In this document: piece by piece, positions 1 through 12,000 of the stretch
Numbering within the stretch: position 1 is the stretch's first letter
How the letters are laid out: each line of letters starts with the position of its first letter
Origin: Aulosira sp. FACHB-615
GTDB lineage: Bacteria > Cyanobacteriota > Cyanobacteriia > Cyanobacteriales > Nostocaceae
Assembly: GCF_014698045.1 (NCBI RefSeq)
Contig: NZ_JACJSE010000055.1
Span: forward strand, 1-23,360
Reading direction: 5' to 3'
Length of the DNA stretch: 23,360 bases
Notes under the pieces: generated by a model
What the model was told of the DNA's origin: nothing
The model's database searches: none
Seen by the model: only the letters and a program-made list of their open reading frames with translations
Position numbers and translations under genes: made by a program

Positions 1-3000
1 CTGGCGGCGATGCTGGCGATGTGTGAACCGTGTCCGTTTTTGTCGCTTGCGTCGTTGTCGTTGTCGGCGAAATCGTATTGGTAGATGATGCGATCGCCTA
101 TGCCATCATTATTGTTATCTGCACCGAAGAAGGGATGATCTACGTCAATGCCTGTGTCAATGATGACAGTGGTGTAACCTTGACCTTTAATATTGGCAAA
201 GCGGGTATCTGCGAGGAAGTCATCAAGATTAATTAAGTTAGTAGCTGTGGTGGCTTGGGTGTTGCTGGTGATGCTGAGGGGGTCACTGGGAGTAAAGATT
301 TCCGCCGTGGATGCAGTAGTTGTAATGTTAATGATGGGGTAGGTTTGTTTCCAACCATCTTGGACGACTTGGGCAACTGTATAATTACCAGGGCGGAGAT
401 CGTTGAAGGTGTAATTACCTTGGGAGTCAGTGAGGGTGGAAGTTTCACCTGCATCTAATAGGCTGTTGTTATTGGTATCTAGGTAAACTGTCCAGCTTAG
501 TAGGGTGGGTTCATCGTTACCTTGGATACCGTCACCGTTGACATCATTCCAAACAGTACCGCGAATTTCGGCATCATTATCTTGGATGGCGACGTTAATA
601 TTGGGTAAGGTTAAGCCGTTATAATTGTTGTCACTACTACTGATGCTGTGAGTAATTGTAGCTGCGTGATTGCCTTCTGGGGTGGTGTCGTTAACTGCGA
701 TAACAGTTATAGTTTGGGGAGTATTCCAGTTAGCAGCAGTGAAGGTGAGGGTAGTGTTATTAGTGGTAATTTGACTACCAACATTCAGGGTAATAGTGAC
801 ATCAGCAGTGGGTTGAGTTTTTAAGACAACTGTGTATGTGTCGCTTGCGCCACCTTCAACTACATTAGTGCTACCGTTAGATTGTGTAATTGTTACCCCT
901 GGAGTAACTGCACCTTGGATGGTAAAGGTGGTATTTTTCGGTTCAATACCAGCATTTCCAGCTAAGTCTTGAATGCCGGGAGTGTTAATTTGTAAGTTGT
1001 AAGTTCCGGGTGTTTGGGTGAGAGTTTCTAAGCCGTTGATGCGGTAAGTTGTTCCAGAGACATTACTAATTGTGACTGCATTAGTTATTAAGTTCGTGCC
1101 ACCATCACGAGTTAAGGTAATGTCTTGATAGTTAAAGGTAGACAACTTAATAGTTTCGGAGAATTGAACATCAACAGTACCAACAGGATTAGTAACAGGT
1201 TGTGATGGAATATTTAAGAAGTTAATTAGTGTTGGTGCGGTGACATCGGCAAAGATACTCAGAGGTATGGTGGTTGTATTTCCGGCTGCATCTACAACTT
1301 GAATTTCTAATTCTCTTGCACCTGCACCAGATAATTGTACGGTGCTATTAAAGTTAGTGCCGTTGACAGTGGCTTGTCCTAGAGATTGATTGATATTTTT
1401 ATCGCGGATGTAAACTTTTAATCCTGTTTCGCCTAGAGAACCGGAAATGTTAATGGCGGTACTATTAACGCGAACTTGACCAAATTCATTGAGGATGCCT
1501 AAACTCGTATTTGTCATTGCGAGCGACAGCGAAGCAATCTCACCATCTTGTGTTCCATTCGCAATGCCGGATGGGTTAAGATTTGCTGTTACTTGAATAT
1601 TGGTCGCAGCATTAGGCGCAATAGTATCTAATGTCCAATTTTCAGACAGGGAATTAGTCACAATATTTCCGGCTGTGTCTTTAATACCACTGCCCACAAC
1701 TGTAAAGTTGTAAGTGCCATCAGTAGTTTGTAAAGGGTTTAAACCACTGAAGCGATATGTTGTGTTATTCAGTTGAGTAAAAGTGACACCATTGCTAATT
1801 AAATTAGTTGTGCCATCACGGGTGAGAATAACATCACTCAGGTCAAAAGTTGTGGAGTCAATTGATTTGGAAAAGGCAATATCTAGGGTAGAAACTTTAG
1901 TATTGCGGGGGCTGGTGACATCGGTAATTGATAGCAGACTGGGGGCATTTGTATCTAATGTCCAGGTAAATCCTTTTGCACCTACGCCTGTATTACCGTC
2001 GGTATCTGTGACACCTCTAGCATTAATTAAAAATGAGTATTCACCATCAACATTTGTTAAATCACCCAGGTTATTAATTTGGTAGGTAGCTGCGTCAATT
2101 TGGCTGATACTAACGGTACTCTTAATTAAATCACCGCCACCATTGCGGTTGAGGAACAAGTCGCTAAAATCGAAACTGCTGGGGTTAATGGCTTCGGTAA
2201 AGGAGACTGTAACGGTGTTAACTGGTGTTGTGAGGCGGTTGGAGGTAAAGCCAGTGATGGAAGCGACGGCGGGACGTTCACCTGTGAAAATCCAATTTTC
2301 GGTAACAACTCCTGTCCCGGAAAGTCCTTCAAAATCTTGCACTCCGGCGGCATTCACGCTCAGTTGATATTGTCCCACATTGCCTGTGATGCCTTGTAAG
2401 TTACCGATACGGTAGGTGTTGGCGTTAACTTGACTGATGTTGAGGTTATTAGTATTAACTGCAATCCCATCTAGGGTGAGGGTGATGTCACTTGCATCAA
2501 AGGTGGCTGCTTTGATGGGTTCGGTGAAGACAACATCTAAGGTGTTAACGGGAGTATTGCGGGGGTTGGGGTCAACATCAACAATTTCGCGGACTTTCGG
2601 CGGGGTTTGGTCGCCTGTGGTGTAAGTGATGGTGTAGGTTTGTGTGCCTGCTGTGGCGTTATTGTCGAGTAAATGTAAGATATTTTCGTAGATGGGACGA
2701 CCTGTGGCGGGGAATGTTCGGTCTGTTGTCCACACGTTGTCTAAAATCAGTTCTGTACCATCGCTACGCAATACCTTTTTAATTTGGAATTGTCCGTTAC
2801 CAGGGTCATTGAGGCGCAGATAAGTCCATCCTGATTCTACGGTAGCACTGACTTGGACTGTTAAATCTTCAAAGGTTGCTGCACCGTCTGTGGTGGCGTT
2901 GGTGACGACTTTTACGGGTGCTGTTGTGCCACTGCTGAAGTAGAGGGTATCGGGGTCGAAGTTGGCATCAAATACATCGTTAACTAGGAAGTCTGTCAGG

Positions 3001-6000
3001 TTGTCATCGTTGGCGCGAACTTTACGAATCAGTTCATGGATTTTAGTTTCTTTAATTAAAGAAAGTTCAGGGTTGTTGAGTCCGTTGACGTGTTCAAAAG
3101 TGGCATTGTATTCGATGAATTTCCCTTGCAGACTTGACTTGAGTAACCAGTCAGCGACGGCGGTTTCTCCGGCGGCAATGTTGCCGAAGTTAACGGTTAA
3201 AGAGGGGTTGACAGTTTCGTTGTTGACTTGGCTACCGATAATTTGGAAGTCAATCAGCAAGCCTTTTTCATTTTCGATGATTTTAGGTTGGGCGGAAGTG
3301 ATGCGGAGATTTTTTGCGTCGCCTTTACCTTCGTTTTTAACGAGAACACCAAGGGAGAAGGGGACTGATGTTTCAGTTTGGTCGGTGAAGGGGTCATCAC
3401 CGTAGACGTTGCGTTGCTGGAAGTAGTCGAGGTAGAGTTCGGCTTGGGGATAGACGGTGATGGGGGTGGAAAGTAAGGGAACGGTGATGAGTTGACCGTT
3501 TTCGGTGTAGGAGAGTGTACCACCGATGCTGTATTGGGTAGGAACTTCCGGCGCGGCGAGGTTTGTGGGGATGAATGTCCATTGTGCGCTACCGATACCT
3601 TCATCTTGGGGGGTGTTGGGGTTATCGCCAGTGAGGATACCTGTACCGTCAACGGCGGTGATATTTTTCAGGATGGGGTTGGTGATACCGAAGAGGTTGT
3701 TGACTACGTTACCTTGTGCGTCTTTGACTTGCAGGGTGACGGTGAGGTTTTCGAGGTTGGTGGTGTTACCGTTGTCGATTTCGAGTTCGCCGAGGAAGGC
3801 GGAACGGGTTGTTACTGCGTCTTGGTCAAGGCTGATGCGGACTTTGGCACAAACTCCACTGTTATTACTATCATTTTCTAATGAAGTCTTTAACTGGTTT
3901 ACAGCATATATCACACCGTCATTTATTAAACTAAATCCCTCAGCTTTATTTTGATTAATTGCCTCTACTGCTGCACCAGAAACTTCATAAATATCATCAA
4001 AGGCGAGAAAATCTGTGCTTTGTCCTACTGGAACATCCGTCTGAAGGAAAACTCCGGTTGACCAATAATCAATACTACGATTCCATCGTTCAATAAACTG
4101 ATTAACATCTGTTCCTGTTACTCTATCTGGTAAAGGTAATGATAAAAGCTCATTTTGTTCTGTGGCTGAAATTTTATAATCATTTGCATTTGAACCTTCA
4201 GTACGAGTTAAAAAAGCTTCTATCCAATCTGGAAGGACTTGTGCTTCATCAGCCAACCATACACTAGAACCAAATAAATTACTTAATGAATCATAAACAC
4301 TTACCATTCTTTCAAGGTGAGTAGTTAATAAATCCCATGCGGATTGAGAAATTCCATCAGGAGCATTAAGTAGAATATTGCTAATATCACTTTCACTCAG
4401 ACTAGATGCTGTTAAATCTGTCGAAATGGAATCAATTTTAATGGAATTGCTAGTACTTTCAATCAAAATTTTTTCTGTTGAAAGTGTAGTGGAAGATTGA
4501 CTACTTCCACTACTAGACTTCTTAAGCAACTTCCTCAATTGTCTTACTGATTTTATAAGAATTTTTACATTTCTTTTAGTTTCTTCATCTTGACAGGATA
4601 AAAGAACATCAATGGCACAATCAATAACTATTTTGACCTTATTAATTGGTGCTTCTTTGCCAATACAGCTAAGACTAGCTTTAATACAGGATATAGCTGT
4701 ATCTATAGTTTTTGCACCCTCAACGATGTTTTTTGAACAGTTAAATAATCCCGCCTCACATTGATTAAAATCTCCTATTATGGGAATAAAATTGATAGCA
4801 CAGTCTACAAGAGTATCTAAAACCTTTTCAACACAAGGATCACAGTTGGTTGGCGAGCTTACTATAATTGGAACAACACCAATACCACCAATACCACCAC
4901 CACCACCACCACCAATAATAAAACCAAAACTACCATCTGGACAATTTCCATCAACACCATTAAAAGCGATCGCAGAAGATTTAGATACTGATCCATCTCC
5001 ACAAATAAAGTCCCAAAATAAACTCCCTCCAAGTCCACATGGAACAGAAGTTGCAGCCAGTGTACTTAAATCTCCTCCTTGAGTATTCAAGGTATCAAAG
5101 TCAGCAATTCGAGTAATTCTAACCGGAATAGTTAAAGAACTTTTTGCTGATAAAGTTCCAGCATTTTCAAGCAGTGGCTCAATTTTATAAAATGGATGTT
5201 CACCAAAATTTAGAGCGACATTATTTGCCGCAATTAGACCATAATTAGTGATAGTCATGTCAATTTGCATGACTTCACCTATTACATCTAAACTTGCTAA
5301 ATCAATTAATGGCGGATCAATTACAAGTGTTGGAACTGGTACATCAGTTTCAAACACACTTTCAACACTAATGTTGTACTTATCTTCAATTTCTGTCGGT
5401 GTAACATTCCAGATATACTTAACCGTTTGACGCGACAGGAAAGCATTAACATTTTCAACTTCGCCTGCATCAAGCTGTATCGTCTGACGATAAGTATCGT
5501 GATTTTCTGCTGTTACCTCAAGCTTATAAAAACCCTCATTAATATTCGATAGATTAATTACTCCTGCGGCATCTGTCACCGTAGTTGCAATCACTTCATT
5601 AGTAAAGTAATCCCGCAAAGTAACAGTTGCATTCGCTAACTTGGGTGAACCTTCAGCAAAATAAGTTAATTCATCAGCCGTATTAATTCTAATTTCCCCA
5701 ACCGCATTACTCACCGCCCGGAAATTAAAGGGAAGTGCTAAATCTCCGTCATTCCCCGCAGCATCTAAGAAAATATTTCCTGTATATTCTGTTAACGCTA
5801 AATCCGCCTCTGGAGTCAGCAATAACGTTACCTTCGTTGACTCCCCCGGTGCAAGAGAATTAATCTTTGTCGGTGATGCTAACTTCAACCACGACGCATC
5901 AGGAAGCAATACTTCAATATTTTCTGCAACTGCACCGCCTTCATTTTTCACCTCAAACTCTACCGCCGTTTGATTTCCTCGCAACATTCCACTGCTGACG

Positions 6001-9000
6001 AGATTAGTTGAAGCTACCAAACGCGGGACAATTCTTTCTAAATCAACGCTAACTGGTAAAGTTGCTGTTACTCCTTCCGCACTTGTCAGCTTAATATTAA
6101 ATGTGTCTTGAGTAATTACAGAATCATTGGGTGCTGTAATCGTATAACTAATAGTATTATTACCCGAACCTGCTAATGTCGCCGGGGTGTTAACTTGAAT
6201 ATTCCAATTACTCGGCGCACCTTCTACTGTGTAGGTAAGTCCATTTAAATCTACATCTGTCAGGTTTTGTAAATTCACCTGTGCAGTAAATGTGTTATCT
6301 GCAATTACTTTATGAGACACACTATTACTAGCAAAACGCATTCCTAACAGCTTAAAGCTGTCTTCTGCTGCTATATCTTCGTTGGGATTATTGGGGAAAT
6401 AAGCATTAATTTGATATTGTCCACCTTCTCCCGCTAAAGGTCTAAATGTGCTGGTAAAATTACCATTTCCATCAGTAAATGCTGTTAACTCCCGCACAAA
6501 ACCGTTATTTTTAACTGCAATGGTGACAAATTCAAAGGGTATAGGTGAATTATCCGCATTACTTAACGCTTGTCCCTTGAAAATAACTGATTGTCCAGCA
6601 ATACCGATTTCTGTGTCTGTGGAAACTACAGCCCGATAAGCAGCCGCAACGGATACCGGGAGAATAGTTATATTGTTATTATCGCCAATACTTCCACCTT
6701 CATTAATAGTATTGGTAGCATCTGTTTGAGCAATTAAATAATATTGTCCGGTAGTTCTGGGAACAAAGAAGGCAACGTTTCTCTCATAAAACTGCCCAAC
6801 CGGAATTTCCCCTTTAAATTGAAATTCGCCTAACAGGGTATCGCTACTATCTAACTTATTATCAGTAGATAAATAAACTCTGTCTATTGCGGGAGTTGCT
6901 TCTGTTGCTGTTGCTTGTGCTAGTCCTTTATTTTCAACTTTATAGCTGAAGAATGCTTGCTTTCCTGTTAATAAAGGTGTGGTTGCACTTAAATTAGAGA
7001 CAACTAAATCCGGTACATTAATATCTGTCACCGTTAAGTTGCGAGAACCACTACTAAACCCTGTAGCTGATGCGGTAATAATAACTGGTTGCGCCCCATC
7101 TGCAACACCATCATCAACTGCATTAATGTTAAAGGTTGCAGAAGCTTGATTAGCTAAAATGGTGACTTGGGTGGGTACTTTCGCTTCCGTTGTATCACTA
7201 GAAGTGAGAGTAATAACTAAATCTTGATCTGTAACAATATTACGGGTGACAGTTCCTATTGCAGCAGCATTTCCGGCATTCTCAGCAACAATATCCTTAT
7301 TAATGGATACACCCAAAGTTGGTGCTTGTCCATTATCCAGAATTGTCAGGACTGCTGTACCCTGTGTGCCAATTGTCGCACCGCCTGTGGGGTTGGTGAG
7401 GCTGAGGGTGACGGTTTCATCTGGTTCAACGGTAATGTCGTTGTTGACGGGGATGAAAACTGTCTTGCTGGTTTCTCCCTCAGCAAAGGAAATGGTTATC
7501 GGTGTATTGTTATAATCACTTGGTGCTGTTGCTGTGCCGTCAGTTAAATTAATAGTTGCACCGACTACGCCTGTTAATCTACCTGTGCGGGTAACGGTAA
7601 CGGCAGTTACAGCTTCTCCATTCTCCCGTACACTAAAGTTAGCCGCACTAAACGCAAGTGCCACATCATCATCAAGAATTTTAACGATCGCACTACCTTG
7701 ATTCCCAATAGTTGCACCACCTGTAGGGTTAGTCAAGTTAATGCTAAAGGTTTCATCCCCCTCAACTTTAGCATCGTTGCGGATGCGGATAGCGTTACTT
7801 CCCCCCAAACTGGCTGACTCTACAGTGATAACTTTACTCGTCTCACCCTCAGCCAAGGTGATGTTAAACGCACCATTATAAAAGTCGTTATTAACGGAAC
7901 TCGCCGCACAACCACACCCTGTAGCAGTTCCATCGGTAAAGGTAATAGTCGCGCTAACTGCTCCTGTTGTCCGTCCTGTGCGGGTTACAATGATGTCTGT
8001 AACCGTAGTTCCATCTTCACGGACGGTGTAATTGCCTGTACTAAAGTTTAGCTGAACATCGTCGTCAGCGATCGCCACTACTGCCGTATTTTGTCTACCA
8101 ACTGACGCACCACCTGTAGTATTAGTCAAGCTGAGGTTTATCGTCTCTGTTCCTTCAACTACAGTATCGTTGACGATGGGAATGGTGATGATTTTTGGTG
8201 TATTGTCGCCGTTGGCAAAGGTGACGGTGATGGGATTATTGTTGTAATCTTGGGGTGCTGTTGCACTGCCATCATCTAAAGAAATTGTCGCAGTAACTTC
8301 GCCATCACTTCCCCCAGTACGGGTAATAGTCACCGCCGTAATTGGCGTACCATCTTCATTGATGCTGAAAGTAGGATTGCTAAAAGCTAACGTACCTTGT
8401 TGCGGAGAATCGTTATTAATAATCGTCAGCGTCGCAGTATTTTGAGTTCCAAGTGTTGCACCACCAGTGGGGTTAGTTAACGTCAGGTTGATGGTTTCAT
8501 CGCTTTCAAATTGCGTGTCGTCAACTATAGGAATAGTGACAATTTTGGAAGTTTCACCATTAGCAAAGTTAACAGTAATCGGCGTATTGTTGTAATCTGC
8601 TGATGCTGTTGCAGTGCCGTTACTGGGTGTTAAAATCACGCTAACTTCGCCATCGCTTCCACCTGTGCGGGTAACAGTAACAGCAACAACCGGAGTTCCA
8701 TCTTCGTTGACGCTGAATTGAGATGCACTAAAACTTAATGTTCCTGGTTGGATGGGATCGTCGCTAATAATAGTCAGTGTCGCCGTGCTTTGCGTTCCCA
8801 GCGTTACACCACCAGTGGGGTTAGTCAGTGCTAAATTAATCGTTTCATTAGGCTCAAATTTGCTGTCATTGACGATGGGAATAGTAACAGTTTTCGCAGT
8901 CGTATCGCCATCAGTAAAAGTGACAATAATAGGACTGTTATTGTAATCGCTTGGTGCTGTTGCTGTACCATTGCTGGGGTTGACAATAACGCTAACTTGT

Positions 9001-12000
9001 CCGTCACTTCCGCCAGTACGAATTATGGTAACTGCTGCTGTAGTTGTCCCATCTTCATTGATAGTGAAAGCAGTATTACTAAAGGCTAATGTCCCCGGTT
9101 GTTCATTATCAAAAATTGTCAATGTCGCGCTACTTTGCGTACCTAAAATTGCGCCACCAGTGGGACTAGTCAGCGTCAGGTTGATAGTTTCATTCCCGTC
9201 ACCAATTCTGTCGTCAGTAATGGGAATCACAACGGTTTTACTCGTTTCTCCAGAGGCAAAATTAACTGTAATGGGAGAATTATCATAGTCAGTTCCCGCC
9301 GTTGCCGTGCCATCATTGAGAATAATTGTTGCACTGACTTCCCCAGTATTTAGTTCTGTGCGGGTAACAGTGACTGCAATAACGGGAGTTCCATCTTCAT
9401 TGACGCTAAATTGAGCAGCACTAAAGGCAATTTCGTCTTTGGCTTCAACAAAATAATTGGAGTTAATATCTAACCCCGTCACCCCTTCGATAATGGCGAT
9501 GAGTTCATCAGGTTCTGCGCTGGGTTTGTTGAGGTAGATAGCAGTACCGGAAATGCCATTAATGGGAGAAGCAGCGAGTAAATAATTACTCTTGGAACCT
9601 TTTAGTTGAATGAAATCTTCATTGGGGTTAAAGTCTTTAATCAGGGCATAATCATTAGTGCCTGCTGTCGTAGTATTGCCATCATCGTAGAAGATATTAG
9701 CAGCATTACCTAAAATAAAGCGATCGCTCCCCGTTCCGCCAGTCACGGTATCAATTTCATTCAATCCAGGCGTAGCAGCATAGGGATTCACACCGATGAT
9801 GATGTCATTACCCGCACTACTATTGATGCTATCGTTCCCTGCACCACCGATAATGGTGTCATTACCTGCAAAACCTTGGAAAAAGTCGTTATATACTGTC
9901 CCAGTAATATTAAAGTTTTCAATTCCTGCATAGTAAATTAGGTCGGCATTATCACCTGTACGCCGGAAGCGATCGCTTAAATTAGTGTTGTAAACTCCTG
10001 TAAAATAGCCTGTAAAATCAAGGATAAGCGTATCATTGCCTGCCCTGCCATCTACACTTCCTCTTACTGTCGATGCTGTCAATCCTAATTTGATACGATC
10101 ATCACCACTACCTGTGGTAATCCCTTCAATGGCTTCAAAATTCTTGACACTGGTGTTGGCAAAGTTAACTTGATTGGTTGTTTGAGTCAAATCAATGTTG
10201 ACAGAACTGCTTTGAGTCGAAAAGTCAAGGGTTAAATAGTCTACCCCACCTGCACCATCAAGAGTATCCCCTGCAATGCCTCTCAAATAATCTGTATATA
10301 CTGTCCCAGTAATATTAAAGTTGTCAATTCCTGTATAGTAAATTAGGTCGGCATTATCACCTGTACGCCGGAAGCGATCACTTAAATTAGTGTTGTAAAC
10401 TCCTGTGGTATAGCCTGTAAAATCAAGGATAAGCGTATCATTGCCTGCCCTGCCATTTACACTTCCTCTTACCGTCGATGCTGTCAATCCTAATTTGATA
10501 CGATCATCACCACTACCTGTGGTAATTACTTCAATGGCTTCAAAATTCTTGACACTGGTGTTGGCAAAGTTAACTTGATTGGTTGTTTGAGTCAAATCAA
10601 TGTTGACAGAACTGCTTTGAGTCGAAAAGTCAAGGGTTAAATAGTCTACCCCACCTGCACCATCAAGAGTATCCCCTGCAATGCCTCTCAAATAATCTGT
10701 ATATACTGTCCCAGTAATATTAAAGTTGTCAATTCCTGTATAGTAAATTAGGTCGGCATTATCGCCTGTACGCCGGAAGCGATCGCTTAAATTAGTGTTG
10801 TAAACTCCTGTAAAATAGCCTGTAAAATCAAGGATAAGCGTATCATTGCCTGCCCTGCCATCTACACTTCCTCTTTCTGTAGAAGGGAGTAAACCGAGTT
10901 TAATTGTATCGTTCCCTGCACTTGTGGTAATTGTGCCGATACTCTCGAAATTCTTGACGCTAGTATTAGCAACATTAAATAGATTGGTAGTTTGAGTCAG
11001 GTCAACGGTAACATCACTGGTGATAGTAGAAACATCCAGGTAGAGATAATCTTTACCACCTGCACCATCAATAGTATCCCCAACAGTGCCTTTCAAATAA
11101 TCTGTATATACTGTCCCAGTAATATTAAAGTTGTCAATTCCTGTATAGTAAATTAGGTCGGCATTATCACCTGTACGCCGGAAGCGATCGCTTAAATTAG
11201 TGTTGTAAACTCCTGTAAAATAGCCTGTAAAATCAAGAATAAGCGTATCATTGCCCGCCCTACCATCTACACTTCCTCTTTCTGTAGAAGGGAGTAAACC
11301 GAGTTTAATTGTATCGTTCCCTGCACCTGTGGTAATTGTGCTGATACTCTCGAAATTCTTGACGCTAGTATTAGCAACATTAAATAGATTGGTAGTTTGA
11401 GTCAGGTCAACGGTAACATCACTGGTGATAGTAGAAACATCCAGGTAGAGATAATCTTTACCACCTGCACCATCAATAGTATCCCCAACAGTGCCTTTCA
11501 AATAATCTGTATATACTGTCCCAGTAATATTAAAGTTTTCGATTCCTGCATAGTAAATTAGGTCGGCATTATCGCCTGTACGCCGGAAGCGATCGCTTAA
11601 ATTAGTGTTGTAAACTCCTGTAAAATAGCCTGTATAGTTCAAAACTAATACATCTCGACCGACTCCACCATCGACACTACCAAAACTATTAATTAGGACA
11701 TCATCCCCATCACCACCATTTAGAGTATTCGTCCCCGCACCACCATCTAAGATGTCATTTCCTGCTAACCCATTCAGGTTGTCATTCCCTTCCAAACCCT
11801 GAATAAAATCATCTCCGACTGTTCCAGTAATATTGTCATTACCTGCCGTGCCGATAAAATCTTGCTTTTCAATCTCAACAACCTGCCCATCCAGAGTAAT
11901 TACAGTATGATCATCTTCCGCTTTTAAAGACTGCAACTGCCCACTAGAAAGACTTTCCCCTAGTACCAACGCCGAGAAAATCGCTCCCTCATCCCCAGCA

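Noticed and set aside
1783..9288. Many plus-strand frames of 60-147 codons across the left half
   Set aside because: They lie antisense to the continuous giant minus-strand gene, lack ribosome binding sites and show low-complexity composition mirroring its repeats.
9889..11640. Regularly spaced repeats that could suggest a CRISPR array
   Set aside because: Period of 405 bp, continuous coding frame through units and no short repeat-spacer structure; these are protein repeats.
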